DNA from: Chitinophagaceae bacterium
GTDB taxonomy: Bacteria; Bacteroidota; Bacteroidia; Chitinophagales; Chitinophagaceae
Reading direction: 5' to 3'
Assembly (NCBI GenBank): GCA_947380905.1
Contig: CANCSS010000002.1
Coordinates: 1 to 64,000 of the forward strand
DNA length: 64,000 nt
In this document: positions 50,812 through 60,939 of the stretch, one piece after another
Position numbering within the stretch: the stretch's first letter is position 1
How the letters are laid out: each line of letters opens with the position of its first letter
Notes under the pieces: generated by a model
Database searches by the model: none
Seen by the model: only the letters and a program-made list of their open reading frames with translations
Told to the model about the DNA's origin: nothing
Translations under genes and position numbers: made by a program

Positions 50812-51330
50812 TTAGGGGCGTTTTGGATTGGACTTTGAATAGTCAATACCATCTACCACCACTCGCTCTAGGCCCATTGACTTTATTTTTATCCTTTTGG
50901 AGGCGGCTTGACTTAGATCAATAATTCTACCCTTTCTTAACATATTGGAATGCATTCGATCATTGATTCTAACCAATACAGATCGCCCATTGCGTAAATT
51001 GGTTACTCTAACAATGCTATTTAATTTATAAATATTACTTGCAGCTGTATACTTTCTATTTAAGAACACCTCTCCTGTTGCAGTTAAGGTACTGTCTAAA
51101 TTGGTACTGTAAAAACTAGCAATACCCTGTACATGATTGATTTCGATTTTAATTCTATGCGTATCAATTTTTTTCTTATACAATAAAATATAACTACTGT
51201 CTAATAAATTTTCAGGAGACAAATTATTATTAAGATATAAATTTTGTGTAAAAGAAAAAATAGGCAATAGTACCATGCCAAGCAAAATGCTTCTCCTAGC
51301 CATGTTTGTAAATTTAGGAAATAGATTCAA
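50812..51330 (-). CDS. RlpA-like double-psi beta-barrel protein
   Basis: QGIASFYSTNLDSTLTATGEVF...SIVRVTNLRNGRSVLVRINDRMHSNMLRKGRIIDLSQAASKRI. Confidence 0.75.
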   Translation of the reverse strand: MNLFPKFTNMARRSILLGMVLLPIFSFTQNLYLNNNLSPENLLDSSYILLYKKKIDTHRIKIEINHVQGIASFYSTNLDSTLTATGEVFLNRKYTAASNIYKLNSIVRVTNLRNGRSVLVRINDRMHSNMLRKGRIIDLSQAASKRIKIKSMGLERVVVDGIDYSKSNPKRP

Positions 51331-51622
51331 CGCTTACTACGCTGTCTAAGTTTAAGGAGCCGTAGATATGTGGAAACAATTCATCTAAATCATGTGCCAA
51401 TTCAAACAATACAGGTCTTTGTACTTTCTCTTTCTCAATTTTAAGTTTCACCAACCCTTTTTGATCTTTATAAAAACGATCTAATACCCCAGGTATTTGT
51501 TTTTCAATAGAGCAATGTATAAATCCATCTTGCTCATAGTTCATGGGTATGTATTCATTGTTTGCCTTTGCTGCTTCCCACTCTTTTAAAGTAGTGATAT
51601 GGTATATGTATTCGCTTTCCAT
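51314..51622 (-). CDS. DUF952 domain-containing protein
   Basis: YIYHITTLKEWEAAKANNEYIPMNYEQDGFIHCSIEKQI...VLFELAHDLDELFPHIYGSLNLDSV. Confidence 0.88.
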   Translation of the reverse strand: MESEYIYHITTLKEWEAAKANNEYIPMNYEQDGFIHCSIEKQIPGVLDRFYKDQKGLVKLKIEKEKVQRPVLFELAHDLDELFPHIYGSLNLDSVVSVESIS

Positions 51623-51628
51623 ACTTGA

Positions 51629-52627
51629 TTATTTTTTAATAATTCTTGGAATTTTTTGATCAATTAACATTAAATCTGCTAGCACTATGGCAGTAACTGC
51701 CTCCAAGACGACCGGTACTCTTAGCGCAATGCATAAATCGTGTCTTCCTTTTACAGAGAATATTTCTTGTTCATGGGTTTCCCAATTCAATGTAGTTTGT
51801 TCTTTTGGGGTGGAAGAAGTAGGTTTCACTGCAATTCTAAAAACTAAATCATTGCCATTGGTATAACCTCCTACCACACCACCTGCGTGGTTGGTTTTGG
51901 TTTTACCAGTTTCATCGATGATAGCATCGTTATGATCCACACCAAACATAGATGCTGCAGCAAAGCCAGTACCAAATTCAATGGCTCTTATAGCTGGAAT
52001 CGAAAATACTGCATGACTTATTAAAGATTCAACTGAATTAAAAAAATGTTCACCCAATCCAATTGGCAATCCTTTTACAACACATTCTACAATACCTCCT
52101 ACACTGTCTTTGGCGTCAATGGCTTTTTGTAAGCCTTTTTCCAAATCGGTTTCTCCCCCAATACTAATGATGCTTGATTTAACTTCTACCCCTTTTAAAA
52201 TTCTTTTGGCAACAACGCCTGCCCCCACTAAAGCGGCAGTCAATCTTCCACTAAAATGTCCACCTCCTCTATAATCTTCAAAACCACCAAATTTATGATG
52301 CGCAGTAAAATCGGCATGCCCAGGTCTTGGCACTGCTCTTTGTTTTTCATAATCGCCACTTCTGGTATTGTTGTTTTCAAACAACATCATAATAGGTGCA
52401 CCAGTGGTTACTCCATTAAACAAACCAGACTTAATAATAGGAATATCATCCTCCTGCCTTGGAGTAGTTCCTTTTTGTTGACCCCCTTTGCGACGTTCCA
52501 TATCTACTACAAAATCGGCTACTTCTAGCGGCATTCCCGCTGGACATCCATCAATGGTAATGCCCACACAAGCGCCATGCGATTCGCCAAATATTTGCAC
52601 ATTAAATAAAGTTCCAAATCTATTCAT
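51629..52627 (-). CDS. aroC: Chorismate synthase
   Basis: FGTLFNVQIFGESHGACVGITIDGCPAG; RPGHADFTAHHKFGGFEDYRGGGHFSGRLTA. Confidence 0.96.
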   Translation of the reverse strand: MNRFGTLFNVQIFGESHGACVGITIDGCPAGMPLEVADFVVDMERRKGGQQKGTTPRQEDDIPIIKSGLFNGVTTGAPIMMLFENNNTRSGDYEKQRAVPRPGHADFTAHHKFGGFEDYRGGGHFSGRLTAALVGAGVVAKRILKGVEVKSSIISIGGETDLEKGLQKAIDAKDSVGGIVECVVKGLPIGLGEHFFNSVESLISHAVFSIPAIRAIEFGTGFAAASMFGVDHNDAIIDETGKTKTNHAGGVVGGYTNGNDLVFRIAVKPTSSTPKEQTTLNWETHEQEIFSVKGRHDLCIALRVPVVLEAVTAIVLADLMLIDQKIPRIIKK

Positions 52628-52657
52628 AATTAAAATCGTTACTACAAGGTAAGAAAT

Positions 52658-53950
52658 TTATTGTATATCTACTTTTGCCCCCAATTGCTGAAGATGTGTG
52701 TAGAAATCGATGTAAGATTTATTGATGGCTTCCGCCTCTGTAATCTCTACAGGACCCTGGGCACAAAGTGCAGCAACACCGCAAGCCATGGCAATGCGAT
52801 GATCTTGTTGTGAAAAAACAGTGGCTGAATGAATGCCTGTACCACCATGAATTTTCATGGTATCCCCTTCTAAATTAATCTTGATCCCCAATTTTGCAAA
52901 CTCCGTTTGCAAGGTCAACCCTCTATCACTTTCTTTATGCGCCAATCGACTCACCCCTTTTATTTCAGTAACCCCATTACAAACAGCAGCCAATGCTACC
53001 AAAGGGGGAAATAAATCGGGGCAATCTGTGGCATCAAAAGTAAATGCGGTTAAGGGTTGCATTTTATCGTTATGCGAATTTGAGTGAGGGCCAACTACAA
53101 TTCCGTCCTCTTGAAAATTAATACTTGCCTGAGCACTTTCTAAGGCACTCATTATTCTTTTATCTGCTTGCGAAGAATCTAATTGCAATCCTTTTACTTT
53201 TATAGGTCCTGCTATTGCACCTGCTACCAATAAAAATGCAGCGCCACTCCAATCTCCTTCTACCGTATACTTAATAAATGGTTTTAAAGGTGCATGTTCA
53301 AAAAATTGAAAGCTTTCATAGTTGTTATGTTTTACATTCCATCCAAAAGCATTCAATACCGATAAGGTTAAATCGATATATGGTTTACTTTTTAAATCCA
53401 CCACTTTAATCTCTACATCGTATTTTTCAGTAGCTGCATAAGCCATCAGCAAACCTGTTAAAAATTGAGAGCTCAATGAACCATCTACTGTGATGTTTGC
53501 TGGATGCAATGCCCCTTTTATTTGGATAGGTAAAAACCCCTGGTTCGAATTGATTTGAATGCCTAATGATGGAAATATTTCATCGAAAAAATGCATAGGT
53601 CTTTTTACCAAACTACCTTTTCCTTGAATGGTGATGGATTGTTCGCTTAATGCAGCAATAGGCGTAAACATTCTTATGCCTAAGCCACTTTCACCACAAT
53701 TCATCTCAGAACCCATGGGCTTTACGCCATTAGAAACCACTTTAATTGCGGCTTCATTGACTTCCACCACTGCTCCTAACTTTTGTATTACATCAATCGC
53801 TGCTAAATCATCGTGAGAATGTCCAGGGTTGAGAATCACCGTTTCCCCTTTATGCAATAAGGCAGCAGCACAAGCTCGTTGCATACTGCTTTTGCTTGCT
53901 GGAGCTACTTGGTCTCCTTTTAATATGGATGGATATACAGTTGCGATCAT
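52658..53950 (-). CDS. aroA: 3-phosphoshikimate 1-carboxyvinyltransferase
   Basis: APASKSSMQRACAAALL; NCGESGLGIRMFTPI; DHRIAMACGVAALC. Confidence 0.94.
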   Translation of the reverse strand: MIATVYPSILKGDQVAPASKSSMQRACAAALLHKGETVILNPGHSHDDLAAIDVIQKLGAVVEVNEAAIKVVSNGVKPMGSEMNCGESGLGIRMFTPIAALSEQSITIQGKGSLVKRPMHFFDEIFPSLGIQINSNQGFLPIQIKGALHPANITVDGSLSSQFLTGLLMAYAATEKYDVEIKVVDLKSKPYIDLTLSVLNAFGWNVKHNNYESFQFFEHAPLKPFIKYTVEGDWSGAAFLLVAGAIAGPIKVKGLQLDSSQADKRIMSALESAQASINFQEDGIVVGPHSNSHNDKMQPLTAFTFDATDCPDLFPPLVALAAVCNGVTEIKGVSRLAHKESDRGLTLQTEFAKLGIKINLEGDTMKIHGGTGIHSATVFSQQDHRIAMACGVAALCAQGPVEITEAEAINKSYIDFYTHLQQLGAKVDIQ

Positions 53951-53951
53951 A

Positions 53952-54974
53952 TTAAGAATACAACTTTATTAATTTTTCCAATGATTTCATGGGTACCGTT
54001 TCATACACTGCCTGACCCATCTTTTTCAATAATACATATTGCATCCCTGCACGTGCATTTTTCTTATCTTTTTGCATGACCTGCATAGCTTGGTCAATAT
54101 TAAAACGCATGCTAGTAGGCAATCCGTATTTTTTTAAAGTATCCACCAATAAACCTGTATCATTAAATCCTTGTAAGACTTGTGAAATTTTACTGGCATA
54201 CACCATGCCAATACTTATTGCATGTCCATGCAATAAAGCATGTTCATTTTCAATGGCATGGCCCAAAGTATGTCCAAAATTGAGCAACTTGCGATCGCCT
54301 TTTTCAAACTCATCTTGCTGCACCACTTTTACTTTAATTTGAACATTTTTTTCAATTAGCGCAGCCAATGATTTTTTGTCCTTTTGATAATGAGCTATAT
54401 TTTTACTTGCCAATTCCTTCATCATTTTAGCATCTTTGATGGCTGCATGCTTTATAATTTCTGCAAACCCATTTTCCCATTGATGATTGGGTAAAGTTTT
54501 TAAAAAATCTAAATCGTACAATAAAAAAGAAGGTTGTCTTATTAATCCGACCATGTTTTTATACAAGCCTACATCAATTCCATTTTTTCCGCCAATAGAG
54601 GCGTCCACCATGGCTAAAATAGTAGTGGGCACAAAACCTACTGCTACTCCGCGCATATATACACCTGCTACATAACCCACCATATCTGTTACTACTCCAC
54701 CCCCCACACCAATGAGTACCGCTTGTCTAGTAGCACCAAAATTGAGTAAGGCTTCAATGATAAAGTCGACGGTTGCTTGATGTTTATGTTCTTCGCCAGA
54801 TGGAATGACAATGGTTTTTTTCGCTTTGAATTTATTTTCATGTAAAGCATATACGTTTTCATCTGTAATATAAAAAGCATTGGCTTTGTCCACCATTTTA
54901 TCTATAGCAGCAAACTTACCATCTAACACAAACGATACGGTACTTTTAGAAAATTTAACCTTCCTGGTTTTCAT
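53952..54974 (-). CDS. aroB: 3-dehydroquinate synthase
   Basis: GVGGGVVTDMVGYVAGVYMRGVAVGFVPTTILAMVDASIGGKNGID; NFGHTLGHAIE. Confidence 0.95.
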   Translation of the reverse strand: MKTRKVKFSKSTVSFVLDGKFAAIDKMVDKANAFYITDENVYALHENKFKAKKTIVIPSGEEHKHQATVDFIIEALLNFGATRQAVLIGVGGGVVTDMVGYVAGVYMRGVAVGFVPTTILAMVDASIGGKNGIDVGLYKNMVGLIRQPSFLLYDLDFLKTLPNHQWENGFAEIIKHAAIKDAKMMKELASKNIAHYQKDKKSLAALIEKNVQIKVKVVQQDEFEKGDRKLLNFGHTLGHAIENEHALLHGHAISIGMVYASKISQVLQGFNDTGLLVDTLKKYGLPTSMRFNIDQAMQVMQKDKKNARAGMQYVLLKKMGQAVYETVPMKSLEKLIKLYS

Positions 54975-55038
54975 TGACTTTGGCTTTGACTTAAAAAATA
55001 AATTTACAGTAATAAGCTTCCATTTAAAATGTCACTCC

Positions 55039-56133
55039 TTAACTGTTCATTATTTTATTTTGATGATTGATGCTTTCCATATGCACTGCATCCATGTACT
55101 TGGTAATAAAGTCTTCGCTTAAACCCACTTTATTCCCTTTTCCAACAGCACGCTCCAATATTTCATTCCAACGATTGGTTTGCAAAATGGTAATGTCATT
55201 GTTCTTCTTATATTCTCCGATTTTTTCTGCTACTTTCATACGAGTAGACAATACTTGCAACAATTCGTCATCTAATTGATTGATTTGCTGACGTAATTTT
55301 TCCAATGCTGTATGGTATTCTTCAGAAGCCACATCTTCTTTTCTCCAACGGATGGCTTCCAACATGGTTTTTAAAACTTCGGGTGTAATTTGTTGCTTCG
55401 CATCACTCCAGGCATTGTCTGGGTCAATATGCGACTCTATAATTAAACCATCAAAATCTAAATCCATGGCTTGTTGCGCTACCTCTTGTAAAATATCGCG
55501 ACGCCCACAAATATGTGATGGATCATTGATCATAGGAATATTAGCATAACGGCGTTTCATCTCAATGGCCAAATGCCACATGGGTGCATTTCGGTATTCT
55601 GTATTTCCATAGGAACTAAATCCACGGTGGATCAATCCCAATTCTTCAATACCCGCTTTTGCAATACGCTCCATACCACCAATCCATAATTCTAAATCTG
55701 GATTGATTGGATTTTTAATTAACACTGGAACCTTTACTCCTTTTAAAGCATCTGCAATTTCTTGCACACTAAAAGGATTCACAGTGGTACGTGCTCCTAC
55801 CCACAATACATCTACATCAAAGTGCAAGGCATCTTCTACTTGTTTGGCAGTAGCTACTTCCACCGCAACTGGTAAGCCGGTTTCTTTCTTGGCTTGTTGT
55901 AACCAAGGCAAACCCTTGGTACCAATGCCTTCAAAACTTCCAGGTCTTGTCCTAGGTTTCCAAATACCTGCACGCATAATATCCACTTTCCCAGTAGCTG
56001 CCAATCTTATAGCAGTTTGCATCACTTGCTCTTCGGTCTCTGCACTGCAAGGACCAGAAATGATCAAGGGTGATTTTTTTAATAAAATGCTTACTTTTTG
56101 TTGTTGTTCTGTTAAGTCTCCCATTTTTTCCAA
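55039..56133 (-). CDS. Bifunctional DAHP synthase/chorismate mutase
   Basis: LIISGPCSAETEEQV; MRAGIWKPRTRPGSFEGIG; IMINDPSH-like segment; C-terminal chorismate mutase LRQQINQLDDELLQVLSTRMKVAEKIGEYKK. Confidence 0.94.
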   Translation of the reverse strand: MEKMGDLTEQQQKVSILLKKSPLIISGPCSAETEEQVMQTAIRLAATGKVDIMRAGIWKPRTRPGSFEGIGTKGLPWLQQAKKETGLPVAVEVATAKQVEDALHFDVDVLWVGARTTVNPFSVQEIADALKGVKVPVLIKNPINPDLELWIGGMERIAKAGIEELGLIHRGFSSYGNTEYRNAPMWHLAIEMKRRYANIPMINDPSHICGRRDILQEVAQQAMDLDFDGLIIESHIDPDNAWSDAKQQITPEVLKTMLEAIRWRKEDVASEEYHTALEKLRQQINQLDDELLQVLSTRMKVAEKIGEYKKNNDITILQTNRWNEILERAVGKGNKVGLSEDFITKYMDAVHMESINHQNKIMNS

Positions 56134-56188
56134 TTTTATATTTTAATATTTATTTTATTGCTTTACTTTTTTAAAAGTAATTAAAGAA

Positions 56189-58009
56189 CTATCCTTCTTT
56201 TCTACTAAAACCTTTTGGACCACCACTGTCTGCATCATTCATTCTAATACGACGGCCTTTGTAATTTTTACCATCCACCGCATTAATCATTTGTTTTGCA
56301 GCACCTGATTCAATTTCTACCCAGCTGTTCATATCGCGCATATCAATTTTTCCTAAAGCTTCTTTTCGCAAGTCGCTCATATCTAATATGAATTGTAAAA
56401 AACTAGCTTTGTAAAAACCATCTTTGGTACCTAAGTTAACAAACAGTCTTGTATAACCACTTGCGCCTCTTTCCGCACCGCGACTTCCACGATCTACTGG
56501 AGTTCGCTCCATGCCACGATCATTGCTTCTGGCTCTGCCGCGATCTGCACCACCAAATTCTTGACGACCTCTGTCTCGATTGCGATCTTGTTGTTGCATC
56601 GGTTCACGACGTCCTCTTTCTGCAGTGCGTATGTTTAAATCTTGTGCGTTCTCGTAATAACTTAAGAATCGGTTAAATTCTAGGGCAGCCACACGTTTTA
56701 ATATTTCTTCCTTGCTCATGTCTGCAAATTTTTCTGCCAACATGGGAACATAGGTTTCATAATCGCCATGACTTACATCGGTAGACATTAATTTATCCAT
56801 GACATGGAAAAATTGTTTTCTACAAACATCCTTACCACTAGGTATGTCCAATTTATGGAAAGTACACTTGTTCATGTTTTCAATCTGACGCAAACGATAC
56901 GACTCACGTGCATGCACGATAGAGATACAAATACCCTGACTTCCAGCACGACCTGTTCGACCACTACGGTGCGTATACACTTCAACATCATCCGGTAATT
57001 CAAAGTTGATTACGTGGGTAATTCCTTTTACATCAATACCTCTTGCAGCCACATCTGTTGCAATTAATAATTGTAAAGTTTTATCTCTAAACTGACCCAT
57101 CACTCTATCACGTTGTTGTTGCGTCAAATCGCCATGGATGGCATCAATATCATAACCCTCACGCGTTAATCGTTGTGCTACTTCTTGAGCATCCGCTTTT
57201 GTTCTAGTAAAAATGATACCATAAATGCCTGGGTTAAAATCGATGATTCTTTTTAAAGTTTCATAGCGATGTTGGGCAGATGTTAAATAATACTGGTGAT
57301 CAATACTTTTATTGGTCGCATTCACTTTCCCAATGGTCACTTCCACTGGCTCTTTCATGTAACGCTTACTTACTTTTCTAATTTCAGCAGGCATGGTGGC
57401 ACTAAACAACCAAATACTTTCTCTATTAGGTGTATTTTTTAAGATAAATTCAATATCATCTTGGAATCCCATGTTTAACATTTCATCTGCCTCATCCAAC
57501 ACAACATATTCTATCTTTTCTAAGTTGATCGCTTTTCTTTCAATTAAATCAATTAAACGACCTGGAGTGGCTACAACCACTTGTACCCCTCTTTTTAAAT
57601 CTTTAATTTGCAAACCAATGGAGGTTCCACCATAAACAGCTAAAACTTGTAAACCTGGAATATGCTTTTTGAACAAATTCATTTCGCTTACAATTTGCAT
57701 ACACAATTCTCTGGTAGGACAAACCACTAAAGCCTGCGGAAATCTATCTGCCGTTTTAATCAATTGCAATAATGGCAAACCAAAAGCGGCTGTTTTACCA
57801 GTTCCCGTTTGAGCTAAACCAATAAAATCTTTTGTACCGCTTATCAAAACAGGTATAGAACGCTCCTGAATTTCAGTAGCATGTGTATAACCCAATTCTG
57901 TAACTGCCTTCACCAATTGATCATTAATCCCAATTTCAGTAAATGTCTTTTTCGACTTTACTGCTTCAATCAATTCATTGGTAATTTCTACTTCTTCTTT
58001 CTTCTTCAT
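56189..58009 (-). CDS. DEAD-box RNA helicase with Arg/Gly/Asp-rich linker and DbpA-like RNA-binding C-terminus
   Basis: AQTGTGKTAAFGLPLL, DEAD, SAT, HRSGRTGRAG; linker RNRDRGRQEFGGADRGRARSNDRGMERTPVDRG; TRLFVNLGTKDGFYKASFLQFI. Confidence 0.93.
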   Translation of the reverse strand: MKKKEEVEITNELIEAVKSKKTFTEIGINDQLVKAVTELGYTHATEIQERSIPVLISGTKDFIGLAQTGTGKTAAFGLPLLQLIKTADRFPQALVVCPTRELCMQIVSEMNLFKKHIPGLQVLAVYGGTSIGLQIKDLKRGVQVVVATPGRLIDLIERKAINLEKIEYVVLDEADEMLNMGFQDDIEFILKNTPNRESIWLFSATMPAEIRKVSKRYMKEPVEVTIGKVNATNKSIDHQYYLTSAQHRYETLKRIIDFNPGIYGIIFTRTKADAQEVAQRLTREGYDIDAIHGDLTQQQRDRVMGQFRDKTLQLLIATDVAARGIDVKGITHVINFELPDDVEVYTHRSGRTGRAGSQGICISIVHARESYRLRQIENMNKCTFHKLDIPSGKDVCRKQFFHVMDKLMSTDVSHGDYETYVPMLAEKFADMSKEEILKRVAALEFNRFLSYYENAQDLNIRTAERGRREPMQQQDRNRDRGRQEFGGADRGRARSNDRGMERTPVDRGSRGAERGASGYTRLFVNLGTKDGFYKASFLQFILDMSDLRKEALGKIDMRDMNSWVEIESGAAKQMINAVDGKNYKGRRIRMNDADSGGPKGFSRKEG

Positions 58010-58056
58010 TTTTATATTTTTTTGCTTAGTCACCTAAAGTGCTTTGCTTTTTTTAA

Positions 58057-58896
58057 TTATTTTAAAATCCTTTTTATTTGATTGGCATTTTGAATCAATT
58101 CCAATAAGTAAGCTGGATTTTCTTTTTCCAAACTTGCTTTGAATTTTTTTAATTGACTTATATGCTCATTCAAAACATCTAATACATTTTCTTTGTTTTG
58201 CATAAAAATGGGAACCCACATTTCCGCATTGGACTTGGCCAAACGCACTGTGCTTTCAAAACCACTACTCGCTAACTCAAAAATCGCATCAGATTCTTTT
58301 TCCTTCTCCAGCACCGTATTTGCCAATGCAAAAGAAGTAATATGTGAGATATGACTCACATAAGCTACATGTATGTCATGTTTGATGGCATTCATATAAA
58401 GTATATGCATACCTAAAGCTTGATATATTTTTTCTACCAATTGTAATGCATCTGCATCTACTTGCTCTTTGTTACAAATGATCGTAGCCTTATCAACAAA
58501 AGCATCATCTTGAGCTGCTGTTGGACCACTAAATTCTGTACCCCACATAGGATGTGTTGGAACAAAACGACCTTTGTTTACATGTGCATAGGCAATGTTT
58601 ACAATACTTTCTTTGGTAGAACCTACATCAAAAACAACTTGCTTGTTCACCAAGTTTAATATAGTGGGCAATAAATTTTCAGCTACGTTGATAGGTGTTG
58701 CAATCACAATAATATCAGAAGTAGCAATGGCTGCTTCCAATGTCATGATTTCATCTACAATACCCAATTGCAATGCCATGTTTTGGTGTTCGATGTTCGA
58801 ATCCACTCCAATAACCTTGGATACCATGCCTTTCTTTTTCAAAGACATCGCCAGTGAACCTCCCATTAAACCAATTCCAATGACTGTTAAACGCAT
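58057..58896 (-). CDS. tyrA: Prephenate dehydrogenase
   Basis: VIGIGLMGGSLAMSLKKKG; FVPTHPMWGTEFSGP. Confidence 0.9.
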   Translation of the reverse strand: MRLTVIGIGLMGGSLAMSLKKKGMVSKVIGVDSNIEHQNMALQLGIVDEIMTLEAAIATSDIIVIATPINVAENLLPTILNLVNKQVVFDVGSTKESIVNIAYAHVNKGRFVPTHPMWGTEFSGPTAAQDDAFVDKATIICNKEQVDADALQLVEKIYQALGMHILYMNAIKHDIHVAYVSHISHITSFALANTVLEKEKESDAIFELASSGFESTVRLAKSNAEMWVPIFMQNKENVLDVLNEHISQLKKFKASLEKENPAYLLELIQNANQIKRILK

Positions 58897-60050
58897 GCTT
58901 CAATTCTTTTAATGGCTACACTAAATTTTTCTATGGAACCACATAAACTCACTCTGATGTATTCATTGCCTGCAGCACCAAAAATGCCACCAGGGGTAAT
59001 AAAAACATTAGCATCATATAATACCTTATCACTTAATGCATATCCATCTTTGTAAGTTGCGGGAATTTTGGCCCATACAAACATGCCTACTTGTTGCTTA
59101 GAATAGACACATTTTAAAACATCTAATAACTCGAATACTTTTTCACGTCGTGCTGTATATATTTTATTCACGGAGTCATACCAACTCTGATCCAGACTTA
59201 ATGCCTTAGCCGCAGCTAATTGCACCGGCAAAAACATGCCACTGTCCATATTGGATTTAAACCTAAGTATTTCATTGATTCTATCTTCGGCAGCAATTAA
59301 CATGCCTACTCTCCATCCTGCCATGTTCTGGCTTTTACTTAGAGAGTTTAATTCGATCACTACCTCTTTGGCCCCTTCTATAGACAATAAACTTTGTGGT
59401 TGATCATTTAAAATAAAGGCATAAGGATTGTCATGACAAATCAATATTTGATGCTTTTTTCCAAAGGCGACTATTTTTTCAAATAATTCTTTTGTTGGCC
59501 TTTGACCTGTTGGCATATGTGGATAGTTTACCCACATTAACTTGACTTTTGATAAATCTGATTTTTCTAAATTTTCAAAGTCAGGCGCCCAACTGTTATC
59601 GGCAGTCAACTCATAGTATAACGGGGTCCCTCCCGCTAATTTAACTGCACTTGTATATGTTGGATAACCAGGATTAGGAATTAATACCTGATCTCCTTCA
59701 TTTAAATAGGTCATACATATATGCATGATCCCTTCTTTACTTCCCAATAAGGGAAGTACTTCGGTAGCTGGATTGATATCCGCTACCTTAAAGTATTTTT
59801 TATACCAATTGGCTATGGCCTCTCTTAAAATAGGAGACCCTTTGTAAGATTGATAGCCATGTACATTTTCTTTGGTCGATTCTTCCTGCAATGTTTTAAT
59901 CACATCAGGATGTGGAGGTAAATCGGGACTGCCTATCCCTAAATTAACAATCCCCTTACCGGCTTTATTGAGTTCATCAATTTCACGCAGCTTCGTAGAA
60001 AAATAATATTCTCCTATCCCATCTAATCTATGTGCTAAATTCCAATTCAT
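58887..60050 (-). CDS. Class I/II aminotransferase
   Basis: LGIGSPDLPPHPDVI; PNPGYPTYTSAVKLAGGTP; PLP-lysine region SLSKSQNMAGWRVGML. Confidence 0.92.
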   Translation of the reverse strand: MNWNLAHRLDGIGEYYFSTKLREIDELNKAGKGIVNLGIGSPDLPPHPDVIKTLQEESTKENVHGYQSYKGSPILREAIANWYKKYFKVADINPATEVLPLLGSKEGIMHICMTYLNEGDQVLIPNPGYPTYTSAVKLAGGTPLYYELTADNSWAPDFENLEKSDLSKVKLMWVNYPHMPTGQRPTKELFEKIVAFGKKHQILICHDNPYAFILNDQPQSLLSIEGAKEVVIELNSLSKSQNMAGWRVGMLIAAEDRINEILRFKSNMDSGMFLPVQLAAAKALSLDQSWYDSVNKIYTARREKVFELLDVLKCVYSKQQVGMFVWAKIPATYKDGYALSDKVLYDANVFITPGGIFGAAGNEYIRVSLCGSIEKFSVAIKRIEACV

Positions 60051-60052
60051 AA

Positions 60053-60889
60053 TTACCCTTTTACAACTTTACCCTTGTTATACAACCCAAATATTTTAAT
60101 ACTATTGGTTAAAGATTTTACCTCTTCCAATGTTTTTTCAATTTGTTTTTTATTTTCAAATTCCAAATCAGCATAAAAACCATATTTAAACGTACTTCCT
60201 GGTATGGGCATACTTTGCAACTTGCTTAAATTGACATGGCCTTGCGCTATCTTGGCCAACACTTTTGCAAGAATCCCTCTAGAATGATCGGTTTGAAAAT
60301 AAATGGATGCCTTGTTTGGATTTTCAATCATAGTTTTAGCACCGATAGGCTCCATCACTAAAAAACGAGTGATGTTATTTTTTAAAGTATGGATATCGGG
60401 AGCTGCTATTTCTAAATCATACATTTGGGCCGCCAATTTACTTGCAATGGCTGCCGTATGTTTGCTTTTATTTTGATGTACTTGCTTTGCACTTAATGCA
60501 GTATCCTCCGACTCTACCAATTTCCAATTGTACTTTTCTAAATAATCTAAGCATTGTAAAATAGCCATCGGATGACTGTGCACTTCTTTAATATCTGTCA
60601 ATTTCACTCCTGGATAAGTCAATAAATTTTGACTGATAGATAAGTACACTTCTCCGATCACTTTTAAATTGCTTTTCTGTAACAAATTGTAATTGGGTAA
60701 AATACTGCCTGCAATAGAATTTTCAATGGCCATCACCGCCCCATCTGACAAGGTAGTATTTGCTCCAATTTGAACTACTTTCCTAAAAGTATCACAAGTA
60801 ATGACCTCGACATTTTTGCCAAAAAAATGCCTTGCCGCCACTTGGTGGAAACTTCCTTCATATCCTTGTATCGTTACCTTTTTGCTCAT
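60053..60889 (-). CDS. pheA: Prephenate dehydratase
   Basis: IQGYEGSFHQVAARHFFG; AIENSIAGSILPNYNLL; ACT-domain region TDHSRGILAKVLAKIAQGHVNLSKLQSMPIPG. Confidence 0.94.
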   Translation of the reverse strand: MSKKVTIQGYEGSFHQVAARHFFGKNVEVITCDTFRKVVQIGANTTLSDGAVMAIENSIAGSILPNYNLLQKSNLKVIGEVYLSISQNLLTYPGVKLTDIKEVHSHPMAILQCLDYLEKYNWKLVESEDTALSAKQVHQNKSKHTAAIASKLAAQMYDLEIAAPDIHTLKNNITRFLVMEPIGAKTMIENPNKASIYFQTDHSRGILAKVLAKIAQGHVNLSKLQSMPIPGSTFKYGFYADLEFENKKQIEKTLEEVKSLTNSIKIFGLYNKGKVVKG

Positions 60890-60920
60890 AAAAAAAATCC
60901 CGGCTTTGTGGGCCGGGATT
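60890..60920 (-). terminator. Attenuator terminator abutting the pheA start codon
   Basis: Minus strand AATCCCGGC-CCACAAA-GCCGGGATT followed by a T-tract (60890-60897) ending directly at the pheA ATG (60889). Confidence 0.88.
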
Positions 60921-60939
60921 GTATATTTAGTTATTTCGT

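Noticed and set aside
55703-56146. 147-aa plus-strand ORF in the DAHP synthase/chorismate mutase gene
   Set aside because: Antisense to a strongly conserved enzyme; Cys/Thr/Ser-rich shadow translation.
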